DNA of 64,000 bases from Actinomyces vulturis (GTDB lineage: Bacteria; Actinomycetota; Actinomycetes; Actinomycetales; Actinomycetaceae). The stretch is taken from contig NZ_KV700385.1 in the NCBI RefSeq assembly GCF_001687305.1, forward strand, positions 747,450 to 811,449, written 5' to 3'. The position numbers and the translations under genes were made by a program. Below are positions 56,801 through 64,000 of the stretch, one piece after another; positions within the stretch are counted from its first letter, which is position 1; every line of letters begins with the position of its first letter. The notes under the pieces were generated by a model that saw nothing but the letters and a program-made list of their open reading frames with translations, was not told where the DNA came from and made no database searches.

Positions 56801-58315
56801 GTGGTGATTGTGGACTCCAGTGCGCCTGTCCCGGTTAGCCAAGTGGCAAGTGCTTTTGTCCGTGGTGAGCAGGTTGTGGTGATTGGTGATCCACGCCGTT
56901 CCCCCGAGGCACTTGCTGCTCAAGTAGCCCAGTTCATGCCTACGGTCACTCTATCCACGGCGCGCAATACTCTTGATAGTGAAATTGCAGGTTTTCTTGC
57001 TGCCCACGGATATGAAGGGATCGTTGATGCTATTCCTTCCCCTCCCGGGGGGCACAAGCTTTTGCTGCACCTCGTTGATGGCCGTGGGATGCCGGCACCG
57101 GGAATGACGGCGGTAGAAACTGTTCGTGCTGAAGTTGATGCAGTGGTCGATTTGGTTATTGATCATGCTCTGACCGCGCCGGAACGCTCCTTGGCTGTTA
57201 TTGCCCTCAATGAACGTCATGCTGAAGAAATTCGTCACGCAGTGTCTACCGCGTTAACAGATTCTCCTGCCACTGAATCATTCTTTGCGGCCGGTCGACA
57301 CGAACCGTTCGTGGTTGTTGATTTGACTGCTGCTCGAGCTATCCGTCGTGATCACGTGATCGTTGCCGTGGGTTACGCCAAGACTCCTCATGGCCGTACC
57401 ATCCACTCTTTTGGTTCTGTTTCTACCCCTGAGGGGCTCGTGGGATTGGTTGAGACTCTATGCGCTTCACGCGGAGTGACTGATGTAGTCTCCTGTTTGA
57501 ACGCTGATGACATCGATCCTGATCGTCTTCATACCCCCGGCTCACGACTTCTCCGCGAAATGCTTCGCCGAGCAGATGGTGGCATAGGCGGTGACATGAG
57601 TGAGGACCGTGCACCAGACCGTCTTTTGGTGGACTTGGCTGAACGCCTGTGGCGCTTGGGGTTGACCGTTGTTCCTCGTTACGGCGTGGATGGGGGAGTG
57701 CGTATTCCTTTAGCCATTGGTCACCCCGATTATCCGGGTGAACTGATGGTAGCCGTCCTGACTGATGATGAGGCGTATGTTGCCGAGCCGTCTTTACGTA
57801 TCCGTGACCGTCACTGGGTTGAACGTCTGATTAACCGTGGTTGGCGAGTAGTGATGGCATTCTCTGCGGCCGTTTTCGTTGACCCGGATGAATCTGCGCG
57901 TGTTATTCGTGATGAAGTCTTGGAACTTGTCCAGGCCCGCCGCGATGCTGATGCTGCTTCTGCGCTTGAGGCCTCACAGATACCCCATTGGGATGAGAGC
58001 GCGGATGCTCCCACATCTCAGGGTGAGCGTCCTCAACTGAGTGTGGTTCCTGGTGGGCTGGCTGTTGCCTCTGTTGGTCAGGGGGCGCGCGCTGAACGTC
58101 CTGCGATTGCTCAGGGGCTACCGCTTCAGGCATATAGTGATGATCAACTCGATGAACTTGTTGCATGGATACGCTCGGACGGTATTGAACGTACCGAAGA
58201 AGAACAGGTCGATGAATTACGCCAGGCATTGGCACTGACTCGTCGCGGCAGTGGTATCGACGCTGTTCTTCACCATGCGGTCAGGCGCTGCAGTGCTCAA
58301 ACTTCGGAGCAGTAG
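53882..58315 (+). CDS. Giant degenerate SF1-helicase/REase-like protein
   Basis: A 1477-residue protein of the DUF4011/DUF3320-type helicase-nuclease architecture. Residues ~1-165 are acidic and disordered. The helicase region has SSQLNAIDAVGSGASILIDTPPGSDIAGT where Walker A should read GPPGTGKT; the GKT is lost. VIVDSSAPVPVSQ replaces the DExx box, VVIGDPRRSPE matches motif III, and the last motif lost its Arg pair. The C-terminal part (LAERLWRLGLTVVPRYGVDGGVRIPLAIGH through RDRHWVERLINRGWRVVMAFSAAVF) resembles the MTES_1575-type PD-(D/E)xK domain but the acidic catalytic residues are not convincing. TATGGT lies six bases before ATG 53882. Probably a non-catalytic DNA-associated protein. Confidence 0.7.
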   Translation: MTPFFFRGRSRSSAESGETLPAHDEENTTSPLDDFNLGADKAPQSPSEMVMADDITEANTSQRDDDNDIFAEEMDETLGDDSHDSGREHRVASVGGDNHSESCGSELEEASESERDDKSSLEHPQDVDDAEKTHSSLRGGALEDTPVTESEEQRPPMDVLLDQWRSELRAMANTHDSADITMPASVVDFTAAHPSGLAQLYAGRTTHISSLVREQSALARVRAQVRDLVQQTSALSRQFGIAPLHLALGVASWSENHNGRTRMVTAPVLLRPVRLSASTVDSALTLERSIDVNPVLTRALQSYGCTEDITAIARNCLTSDAFTPRVALTAISALGQTYIPGFELHERLVVGAFIHPGNALVEDLDATEERIRQSAIVAALAGDLQAQRALNVNLPTPVFNDRAPEAERGVGDLDSSQLNAIDAVGSGASILIDTPPGSDIAGTVAAIAADAAASGRSVMYVSAASADSHAVAQQLSEAGLSEFVIDLTDDATWRQTLVDGIGTSLGAQVPELDEQAIMHEREQLVSVRDKLARYIDALHRNREPWGVSAYEALQHLADLTSGSEKVRTTARLDDSRLDRLDSTTLAHARTLLHRAHSLGLCDEQVDASAWVGAALDDVDQATDVLATVHRLSHQTLPRVNEHIEFAVDVMGIDHPESLERWGEIIGVLIGVRQALDIFIPDVFERSAADMIIATATKQWRLDHSVDMTSSTRRRFVKQARDYVRPGRAIDNLHQELVTVQMLRQQWIALAGEGSWPHVPATIDVDEMARVVGIAIDECTELNATIGTGAGKEDLTQMPLRDLMCLMEILERDEDSAHLIPERRQVMEEITTLGMVEFLNDLRSQHIDVDHFDVELTFSWWSSVLAHALTHDPDMGGLDAQALTTLATSVRHLDAQHVGSLQGPVAVALAQRVRNAVDNDKEQARSLYLALHQDMSGDLAGIIHRHPVAWLARPMWIVPPTLVPHVVTPQSMIDVVIVDSSAPVPVSQVASAFVRGEQVVVIGDPRRSPEALAAQVAQFMPTVTLSTARNTLDSEIAGFLAAHGYEGIVDAIPSPPGGHKLLLHLVDGRGMPAPGMTAVETVRAEVDAVVDLVIDHALTAPERSLAVIALNERHAEEIRHAVSTALTDSPATESFFAAGRHEPFVVVDLTAARAIRRDHVIVAVGYAKTPHGRTIHSFGSVSTPEGLVGLVETLCASRGVTDVVSCLNADDIDPDRLHTPGSRLLREMLRRADGGIGGDMSEDRAPDRLLVDLAERLWRLGLTVVPRYGVDGGVRIPLAIGHPDYPGELMVAVLTDDEAYVAEPSLRIRDRHWVERLINRGWRVVMAFSAAVFVDPDESARVIRDEVLELVQARRDADAASALEASQIPHWDESADAPTSQGERPQLSVVPGGLAVASVGQGARAERPAIAQGLPLQAYSDDQLDELVAWIRSDGIERTEEEQVDELRQALALTRRGSGIDAVLHHAVRRCSAQTSEQ

Positions 58316-58585
58316 ATGCCTGAAGAAGTTGTTTCGCCACAAGTTATGCCTAAGAAGAAGCACCGGCGCGTTGTTGCTCTCAGTACGGTTGATCGGCGGC
58401 GTGCGCAGCAGGGCCTGCCACCCGTTGATGCTGTGGATTCGTCGCGGCCAGTAACAGATGTTCCGGGCGGAGATGTGTTTAGTGGCGGCGATGACTTCGA
58501 TGTCATGGACCGTAAGAGCGATCTTGCTGACAAGCAGTCCAGAGAACGGCAACTCCTTGCCGATGTTCCTCCTCACTGGTCATAG
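58316..58585 (+). CDS. Small partner protein of the helicase-like gene
   Basis: An 89-residue charged protein of unknown function whose ATG follows the preceding stop directly (TAGATG), so it is translationally coupled. A basic start (KKKHRRVVALSTVDRRRAQQGLPP), an acidic middle (SGGDDFDVMDRKS) and the ending RERQLLADVPPHWS. The RRRAQQGLPP and DVPPHWS segments look conserved-motif-like. It possibly binds the giant protein. Confidence 0.7.
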   Translation: MPEEVVSPQVMPKKKHRRVVALSTVDRRRAQQGLPPVDAVDSSRPVTDVPGGDVFSGGDDFDVMDRKSDLADKQSRERQLLADVPPHWS

Positions 58586-58684
58586 ATATCTTCTTGGATG
58601 TATTTTGCCTGTTTGGTCGCGATGGCGCTTATCGGATCAATTCTTTGAACTGCTGTTATGACGCATAACGCTAGACATAAAAAT

Positions 58685-58722
58685 GTGTGTGCCCCGCTCT
58701 ATTAAAGAGACGGGGCACACAC
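58685..58722. terminator. Bidirectional hairpin between convergent genes
   Basis: TGTGTGCCCCG (58686-58696) / CGGGGCACACA (58711-58721). Confidence 0.8.
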
Positions 58723-58784
58723 GTGCTATACGATGGCTAATTCAATCCTGAGAAAGATGACGCCTATGTGTGAGAGTCGTGAGA

Positions 58785-59171
58785 TCACTTAGAAGCGAGC
58801 AGGTCACGGATCTCGCCGAGAAGTTCGGTCTCAGTGGGGGCGGCAACTTCTTCAACAGCCTTGCGTGCGCGCATCTTGTTCATGGGGACAACCATGAAGA
58901 AGTAGACGGCGGCGGCAACGAGAAGGAAGTTAATGGCTGCTGTCACGATGGTGCCGGGGTAGATGTAATCGGCGGCATCGGTGGGGTTGGACAGAAGGGA
59001 GAACTTGCCGACATCATCAAAGTTGGGGGAACCGATGAGCTGGCCGATGATGGCCATGAGAACTTCGGTAACCTTGTCAACGATCGGTTTGAATGCAGCA
59101 CCCATGATGAATGCGATGGCAAGGTCGATAACGTTACCTTGAGAGATGAATTCCTTGAAACCTTTAAGCAT
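58785..59171 (-). CDS. mscL: Large-conductance mechanosensitive channel MscL
   Basis: 128 residues; an osmotic emergency valve. The N-terminal amphipathic helix and first membrane helix are MLKGFKEFISQGNVIDLAIAFIMGAAFKPIVDK. The second helix is AAINFLLVAAAVYFFMVVPMNK, and the C-terminal cytoplasmic bundle ends in LGEIRDLLASK. AAAGG precedes ATG 59171. Neighbours (SAF-domain gene, 5-FCL, MoeA-like) match the actinobacterial order. Confidence 0.96.
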   Translation of the reverse strand: MLKGFKEFISQGNVIDLAIAFIMGAAFKPIVDKVTEVLMAIIGQLIGSPNFDDVGKFSLLSNPTDAADYIYPGTIVTAAINFLLVAAAVYFFMVVPMNKMRARKAVEEVAAPTETELLGEIRDLLASK

Positions 59172-59265
59172 GGTGAACCTTTCGAGATGCGTATCAAGGG
59201 CAGATTTATCCCTGGGCACGCCGTTGAGGATTTTGCAGGCGGCATTCGATGAAATAAATCGAGTG

Positions 59266-59994
59266 TCAGGACGCACTCACCATAATGCTGAGTGAGCCAA
59301 TTGAGGCCGCTCTGTAAACAAGACTAGCGTCTGAAACTGAAACAGCAAGGGATATGAGTGTGACGTTAGTCTTGCTTATTGATGGAAGTGATTTTTCACT
59401 CTCTGGTTTATCAACAGAAACTATCCGCGCGTGATGGGTAAGAAGACCATAATCCCCGTCATTTTCTTCAGGGAGTGGTCCACTAATATCAACGAAAAGT
59501 CCGGGCTGCGCTAATTGCGCACCTCCATCGACATGAACGGAAATAAGTCGTTCGCCGGGGAGAAGGTCTGCCGCGGGGTTCGCGGAAGTCATTGATGACG
59601 TCAATACTGTTCCACGTGGCAAACCTATACGAATTTGTTGGCCAATGATGGATTCATCAGCCAGCCCCGAGGCTGGCAATGAGTTTGGTTCTACTTGCTT
59701 GAGAGTGAGATCGTCAGGGCTCAGGGTTTGCCCAGCTTCAACATCATGGCGAAGTACCCATACGTGTGTGCCGCGATGTGGCACGAGCATCATGAGTATT
59801 CCGGCGGTAACTAGAGTGATACAGATGCCTGCTAGTAATGCTCGCCATTTCCAAACCCAGCCGTAAATTGTTCTTCGTCGAGTATGTCGAGGAGGGGGTG
59901 TTTGCTGGAGAGAGGTGGGTGGCAGGGGGAGTGTGCGTTTAGCCGATGTAGCGACACGGATCTGGGGCCGATGAAGAAACGACAGATGAGGCAT
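59266..59994 (-). CDS. SAF-domain (CpaB/RcpC-like) membrane protein
   Basis: A 242-residue protein. A basic Pro-rich cytoplasmic start, a membrane helix at ~55-75 (LLAGICITLVTAGILMMLVP), an external SAF domain (VWVLRHDVEAGQTLSPDDLTLKQVEPNSLP to GLPRGTVLTSSM), and a further beta region. Homologous folds occur in Flp pilus assembly proteins. No tad genes are present here, so pilus function is unproven. Start uncertain: ATG 59994 or TTG 60012. Confidence 0.78.
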   Translation of the reverse strand: MPHLSFLHRPQIRVATSAKRTLPLPPTSLQQTPPPRHTRRRTIYGWVWKWRALLAGICITLVTAGILMMLVPHRGTHVWVLRHDVEAGQTLSPDDLTLKQVEPNSLPASGLADESIIGQQIRIGLPRGTVLTSSMTSANPAADLLPGERLISVHVDGGAQLAQPGLFVDISGPLPEENDGDYGLLTHHARIVSVDKPESEKSLPSISKTNVTLISLAVSVSDASLVYRAASIGSLSIMVSAS

Positions 59995-60147
59995 GCCTTT
60001 ACTGTTGTGCAAAACTATCCCGTTCTCCTTTAATTATGTGTTGACTTGTGGAGTCGCCGTCAATATGTCGAGTTGTGGGGAAAACTAATTTGTTTTGTCG
60101 GGAATCAGATATGGCACTGAGCCTTACGTTCCTTTTTGGCGTGGAAG

Positions 60148-60816
60148 TTAAGTTAGAGAAGATGCTGGCTTCACTGCAGAACTAAAGACGGAGCCTTCGA
60201 TAAGGAAGAACTCGTGCTCCGTAACCACTGCGTCAATAGGCTGATCATGATGCTGAATAGGAAGGTCCTGGTTAACTAACTCATCGGCATACACCATGGC
60301 GAACACTTCGGCATTCGGGTTGCGTAGAGGTAAAACACGGTCATACCAACCGCCCCCCTGGCCAAGACGATGACCGTGACGGTCCACAGCAAGTGCAGGA
60401 ACGATGATGGTACCTGCCTCAGCAATAGCCTCAGCTTCAAGGGCTTCGCCGCTAGGCTCCGGTGGGCGGCCCGGAGCTCGTTCACTGAGGTCTGCAATGC
60501 CACGAAAGTATCCCCATGAGCGAGATAGTCCTGGGCCGAGCACAGGAAGAAGAACGCGCCGCTGTTCGGCTTCAAGTTGTTCAAGAAGGAGGCGTGTGCA
60601 TGGCTCATTGCCTACAGAAACGTAACATGCAACTGTGTCTGCACTGCCAATAGCTAACAGCGCATGTTCGGCGAAGTGGTGACACCGCTCATTGTGGCCA
60701 TGAGATGGGTGCGGCTGACGGGCGCGATGAGAACGCAAGACTGAGCGCAGACGTTCCTTTGCATCATCATGTGTAAGCCATCCCGTATCTGGCAGAGATC
60801 GATATTGGCGTGTCAT
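60148..60816 (-). CDS. 5-formyltetrahydrofolate cyclo-ligase
   Basis: 222 residues; converts 5-formyl-THF to 5,10-methenyl-THF using ATP. The conserved features are the glycine-rich LGQGGGWYDRVL, the IVPALAVDRHGHRLG motif and the N-terminal RSVLRSHRARQ region (phosphate-binding Arg). ATG 60816 has CACACT at -10 distance (six bases) on the minus strand and no usable ribosome site: leaderless candidate. It is divergent from the MoeA-like gene. Confidence 0.93.
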   Translation of the reverse strand: MTRQYRSLPDTGWLTHDDAKERLRSVLRSHRARQPHPSHGHNERCHHFAEHALLAIGSADTVACYVSVGNEPCTRLLLEQLEAEQRRVLLPVLGPGLSRSWGYFRGIADLSERAPGRPPEPSGEALEAEAIAEAGTIIVPALAVDRHGHRLGQGGGWYDRVLPLRNPNAEVFAMVYADELVNQDLPIQHHDQPIDAVVTEHEFFLIEGSVFSSAVKPASSLT

Positions 60817-61026
60817 ACCTCTAGTGTGCCAGGTTGATAGCCATAGATGTGCTGGTTGGGGACCTCTCCCCGTACTCTTCACTTTCGGCAGATCTGGGGA
60901 GAAGGAGGGGGCTGAATTGTGTTTAACGACGTTGTGCCTGCAGCGTGGGTAAGTGCACCGTATGTGAACTGTCGATAGAGTGCCACCGAGGGCTTTGCTC
61001 GATCTATCCCCCAGGGAAGGACCAAT

Positions 61027-62241
61027 ATGAGGACTGTCGCCGAGCACCTGGCTGCGTGTCTGGATATCGCTCAGGCTGCTCCGCCACTCGACGTGGCCCT
61101 ACCTGACGCCGTGGGGTGTGTACTTGCTCAAGACGTGGTGGCCAGCATTGATATGCCCTCTGTGGATTGCGCCAATGTTGACGGTTATGCCGTGCGCGGC
61201 GCAGATCTGGAGGGGGCTTGTCCTGATCGTCCCGTCATTCTTGATGTGATTGACGCCGTTCGTGCCGGTGACGTGCGCACCACCAGTCTCATTCCAGGAT
61301 CTGCCGTGCTGATTGATTCTGGTGCACCTCTGCCTATCGGTGCGGATACCGTTGTTCCCTGGCAGCATACTGACCGTGGGCAGGCTAAAGTACGCATAAG
61401 TGAAGTAGTTCCTGTGGGGCAGGAAGTGCGGCCTCGTGGTCATGACGTGAAACAAGGCGAGACTGTTCTTGCACAGGGTTCCCGTGTGGGTGCGCGTCAG
61501 GTTGCGTTGATTGCTGCGGTGGGATTGAACCGTGTTTCAGTCCACCCAGCGCCGCGTGTCGTTATTGTCTCTATTGGTGACGAACTTATTGAACCGGGTA
61601 GTCAGCGTGAACCTGGCAGTGTTTTTGATGCTAACGGCCACGCACTGGCGACAGCTGTTTCTGATGCTGGCGGTCGAGCTTTCCGTGTGGCTGCAGTTCC
61701 AGATGAGCATCAGGCGCTCACACAGACGCTTGAGGATCAATTAGTTCGTGCTGATGTCATTATCACGACCGGGGGCCTTAGCGTTGGTCAGGGTGACACG
61801 GTGAAGGACGTCCTTACTCCTTTGGGTACCGTACGCTTTGATTCGGTATCTATGTGGCCTGGTCGCCAATTGGGCGTGGGTACCATTGATGAGGAAACTC
61901 CGGTGTTCTGCTTGCCTGGTGACCCTGTGGCTGCGCAGATTGCTTTCGAGACGTTTGTTCGTCCGGTGCTGCGCCAGATTGCTGGCTGGTCTGACCTTCA
62001 CCGCCCTTCAATTCCTGCATCCGTCACTAAGGGGTGGCATTCTCCGTTAGGTAAGCGTGAGTTTGTTCCCGTTCACGTCACGGGTTCTCCGACTAAGGGC
62101 TATCGGGCAGAGCCGTGCAGTGAATCTGGGGTGACTCGTGTATCTGCTCTGGCCAAGGCTAATGCGATTGCTGTAGTTCCTGAAGATGTGGTGACCGTGG
62201 TGTCTGGAGATCGCCTGCACTGTCTTTTATTGGACGCCTAA
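61027..62241 (+). CDS. MoeA-like molybdopterin molybdotransferase / probable Glp division protein
   Basis: 404 residues with the full MoeA fold: N-terminal domains VDCANVDGYAVRGADL and VIDSGAPLPIGADTVVPWQ, the MogA-like domain VIVSIGDELIEPG to TTGGLSVGQGDTVKDVL, GDPVAAQIAFE and C-terminal domain IV. AAGGA precedes ATG 61027. In Corynebacterium the homologue at this same locus (5-FCL, moeA, membrane gene) is Glp, an FtsZ-binding division protein working with receptor GlpR rather than in cofactor synthesis. No other molybdenum-cofactor gene is in the window, so the Glp role is inferred from context. Confidence 0.88.
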   Translation: MRTVAEHLAACLDIAQAAPPLDVALPDAVGCVLAQDVVASIDMPSVDCANVDGYAVRGADLEGACPDRPVILDVIDAVRAGDVRTTSLIPGSAVLIDSGAPLPIGADTVVPWQHTDRGQAKVRISEVVPVGQEVRPRGHDVKQGETVLAQGSRVGARQVALIAAVGLNRVSVHPAPRVVIVSIGDELIEPGSQREPGSVFDANGHALATAVSDAGGRAFRVAAVPDEHQALTQTLEDQLVRADVIITTGGLSVGQGDTVKDVLTPLGTVRFDSVSMWPGRQLGVGTIDEETPVFCLPGDPVAAQIAFETFVRPVLRQIAGWSDLHRPSIPASVTKGWHSPLGKREFVPVHVTGSPTKGYRAEPCSESGVTRVSALAKANAIAVVPEDVVTVVSGDRLHCLLLDA

Positions 62242-62406
62242 TATCTTCCCGTGCCTTTTTGAGGGCTGGTGTGGAGAAGTATTCTCACTCATGAAATGTG
62301 GCCTGTGTGGCTCATGTGAAAACTGTGTTCTGACACTTTGGTATTACCCGCCAACACGCCGTCTGGCTTTCCTTGGCGATTCACTCACACTGCGTATCTT
62401 GAACCT

Positions 62407-63447
62407 GTGGGAATCGAGATGTGGTTATTACTAGCGCCAGTCACCCTTCTCACGTTGTACGTGCTTCCTTTGCTGGTCTCACGTCGAGAAATGATGGCTC
62501 GTTCGCATAGCGAAGACCGTTTTTCTAAACACCTGCGCATTATCAATACGCACCATCGTTCATCATGCTCGATGCATTCCTGTGAAGCTCACGAGCGAGG
62601 TCAAGTTTTTCCACGGCAACCGGAGGTCAGGGGTATGAAGAAGACAAACCCCAGAGTAGTGACGGCAACGCGCGCCGCTCACGATCTTGAGCGTGCTCTT
62701 CAACGTCACGCTGCCGCCCAGGATGCTCGTGGTAAGGCAAGCCGTAAGCGTGTGCTTGTCTGTGCGGTGGTTACAGGTATTGCCGCCGGTGCTTGGATCT
62801 CCGTAGGTGTTGGCCTGGTTGGTTGGGCAATCGCCTTGATTCCTACTGTGGTCGCGGCTCTTGCTATCGCTGCTCATGTCCGTGCCACTAGCGTGTGTAA
62901 GTCTATGGAGAAGCGCGAAAATCAGCGCATTGCCCGACTACGTGCAGAACTCGATCGTACTCGCAGACGCCGTGGTGTCGCATCTGCTCAGTCTTCCCGT
63001 TCTACTACGGTGACTGGAAGTCGCGATTCTCTCGCATCCAGTAAGTTCGCCGGGCATAGTGGCGCATCTATTGATGTGGATGGTCCTTTCTGCGATGAGG
63101 CACCTCGTGAAAAGACTGACGACGATGAACTTCTAGGATCTGTCCTTGAGGAAACTCTGGCTGTTAATGAAGTATCTGATGTTGTTGAGTGCTTAACCCG
63201 GACTTCTTCAGTGAGTACTCCACCGCAGGCATGGGTTCCTGTTCAGGTTCCTCCTCCTACCTACACTCTGGCGGGTCGAGCTCCAAAAAGGCAGGTGCGT
63301 CAGTGGGATGAACCTGTTTATGACAGTGCTGCTGTTCCGATGCGTCCTACTGTTGTGCGTCCTGCTTTTGAGGCTGACGTTGATCAAGAGTTCCATCCCA
63401 TTGACTTAGATGCGGTGATTGAGCGTCGCCGAGCAGCAGGGGCATGA
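62407..63447 (+). CDS. GlpR/SepX-like single-pass membrane protein
   Basis: A 346-residue protein. An N-terminal helix (MWLLLAPVTLLTLYVLPLLV) is followed by a basic segment REMMARSHSEDRFSKHLRI, typical of actinobacterial GlpR/SepX and Rv0996-type proteins. A second hydrophobic pair is at mid-protein (VLVCAVVTGIAAGAWISVGVGLVGWAIALIPTVVAA region). Long charged coiled-coil and disordered parts follow, and the C-terminus is FHPIDLDAVIERRRAAGA. GTG 62407 has TATCTT six bases upstream and TTGGCG as -35: leaderless candidate; ATG 62419 is the alternative. It sits after the MoeA-like gene, as in corynebacteria. Confidence 0.75.
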   Translation: MGIEMWLLLAPVTLLTLYVLPLLVSRREMMARSHSEDRFSKHLRIINTHHRSSCSMHSCEAHERGQVFPRQPEVRGMKKTNPRVVTATRAAHDLERALQRHAAAQDARGKASRKRVLVCAVVTGIAAGAWISVGVGLVGWAIALIPTVVAALAIAAHVRATSVCKSMEKRENQRIARLRAELDRTRRRRGVASAQSSRSTTVTGSRDSLASSKFAGHSGASIDVDGPFCDEAPREKTDDDELLGSVLEETLAVNEVSDVVECLTRTSSVSTPPQAWVPVQVPPPTYTLAGRAPKRQVRQWDEPVYDSAAVPMRPTVVRPAFEADVDQEFHPIDLDAVIERRRAAGA

Positions 63448-63509
63448 GATACAACGAGGCTTAGTTGAACAACGCCGCGGGCTGATTTAGAATTTTTAAG
63501 CAGTCCTTT

Positions 63510-63582
63510 GGGGCTATGGCGCAGTTGGTAGCGCGTCTCGTTCGCAATGAGAAGGTCAGGGGTTCGAATCCCCTTAGCTCCA
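63510..63582 (+). tRNA. tRNA-Ala (CGC anticodon)
   Basis: Acceptor GGGGCTA / TAGCTCC, anticodon arm TCTCG-TTCGCAA-TGAGA reading CGC, T arm GGGG-TTCGAAT-CCCC. 73 nt; CCA not encoded. Confidence 0.95.
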
Positions 63583-63588
63583 CGATTT

Positions 63589-63629
63589 AGAATGGCGGTC
63601 CAGAGAATTCTGGGCCGCCATTCTTGATG
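63589..63629 (+). terminator. Terminator of tRNA-Ala
   Basis: AGAATGGCGG.CCAGA / TCTGG.CCGCCATTCT stem with a GAAT loop, ending in a short T-containing tail. Confidence 0.8.
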
Positions 63630-63779
63630 TTTCGGTAGCGCCGCGTCGCTGTGTGGGGCATCACGTGATTTCAAGTTGACGATCCCAGAGTGCTTCTGAC
63701 TAATATATTCCTCGCTGCCGCGGACGAATGAAAGTTCTGAAGCGGGCGAAACAATCGTTAATAGTGGATTACATTCAAG

Positions 63780-63799
63780 AAATTTCATGAATGAAATTT
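63780..63799. promoter_or_regulatory. AT-rich palindrome upstream of rRNA promoter
   Basis: AAATTTCAT-GA-ATGAAATTT, a perfect 9-2-9 inverted repeat 32 bp before the rRNA -35 box; possibly a regulator or UP-type element. Confidence 0.4.
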
Positions 63800-63831
63800 G
63801 AGAAAAGCGGTCAGGCTCACAGTCAGACAAT

Positions 63832-63861
63832 TTGACTCAGAAAAAATAATCCACATAAGAT
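63832..63861 (+). promoter_or_regulatory. rRNA operon promoter
   Basis: TTGACT (63832-63837), an 18-bp spacer and TAAGAT (63856-63861) before a leader typical of actinobacterial 16S rRNA. This promoter class is a principal CarD target. Confidence 0.75.
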
Positions 63862-63867
63862 TAGCGA

Positions 63868-64000
63868 GTTGCTTCCGGCGGGGAAGCAAGAGTTGAAACT
63901 CTTGTGAAACGGTCGGTGGGCATGTTGTTTGAGAACTCGATAGTGTGTCAAGTTTATTTATGCCATGAGCATGCATGACTTGTTGTTGTGTGTGTTTATT
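63868..64000 (+). other. rRNA operon leader (16S gene begins beyond the window)
   Basis: Contains TTGCTTCC/GGAAGCAA and AGAGTT/AACTCT-type hairpins, then TTGTTTGAGAACTCGATAG, a sequence typical of actinobacterial 16S rRNA leaders and their antitermination/processing region. The mature 16S rRNA start is not reached. Confidence 0.75.

Noticed and set aside
61027..62241. Taking the MoeA-like gene as proof of molybdenum-cofactor synthesis
   Set aside because: No other Moco gene is present, and the locus matches the division-protein Glp arrangement, so only the fold is certain.

Overview
This 64 kb window is a contiguous chromosomal stretch of a mid-GC (roughly mid-50s percent, estimated by eye) Gram-positive actinobacterium. 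The markers are Lsr2, CarD, SenX3-RegX3 with PhoU, a lone GroEL with a GGM-type tail behind two CIRCE elements, a WXG100 protein, a DtxR/IdeR repressor, a sortase substrate with an LAQTG motif, the DUF3027 and DUF4032 families, and the 5-FCL / MoeA-like / GlpR-like neighbourhood. Actinomycetaceae or a close relative is my best guess; the species is not identifiable from what I can see. No phage, insertion sequence, CRISPR array or defence island was found. A parS-like 14-mer at 25995-26008 and an rRNA operon leader at the right edge suggest an origin-proximal position, but this is inference.

Layout. 0-7 kb: the start of an OxyR-like regulator running off the left edge, serS, a Cof-type phosphatase, an AGE-family sugar isomerase/epimerase, tRNA-Ser, lsr2, gpmA and phoU. 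7-15.5 kb: senX3-regX3, carD, ispD, a UMF1-type transporter, ispF, cysS and rlmB, which is the conserved actinobacterial carD-ispD-ispF-cysS-rlmB block with a transporter spliced between ispD and ispF. 15.5-26 kb: a GH42 beta-galactosidase, an unknown two-helix membrane protein, a BASS transporter, an MFS transporter, and an unusual module of two paralogous DUF5692 membrane proteins flanking an SRPBCC-like protein. 26-31 kb: cell-surface genes (an anchored repeat protein with LAQTG, a small secreted anchored protein and a DsbA-like oxidoreductase), with an HTH gene lying between a decayed tRNA-Thr copy and the intact tRNA-Thr. 31-46 kb: a membrane Ser/Thr kinase, an orphan sugar-ABC ATPase, DUF4032, ung, a LytR_C protein, groEL, an L,D-transpeptidase, a WXG100 protein, a TrcRS-like two-component pair, an NYN protein, PspA and DUF3027. 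46-58.6 kb: a purine permease, an MFS transporter, dtxR, two tandem NlpC/P60 peptidases, a universal stress protein, tRNA-Arg and a very large degenerate helicase/nuclease-like protein with a small partner. 58.6-64 kb: mscL, a SAF-domain protein, 5-FCL, a MoeA-like protein (probably the division protein Glp), its likely membrane receptor, tRNA-Ala and the promoter of an rRNA operon.

Themes. Many genes bear on envelope biology: peptidoglycan hydrolysis and crosslinking, PspA, MscL, a sortase substrate, a Ser/Thr kinase and Glp/GlpR. At least thirteen genes have a TANNNT -10 box 6-7 nt in front of the start codon and no good Shine-Dalgarno sequence, so leaderless transcription looks common here. 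The most interesting non-coding element is a structured leader before the first NlpC/P60 gene, whose basal helix would hide the ribosome-binding site; both NlpC/P60 promoters also carry GTGAY repeats with an 11-bp period. Transcription units are separated by unusually long, near-perfect GC-rich hairpins.
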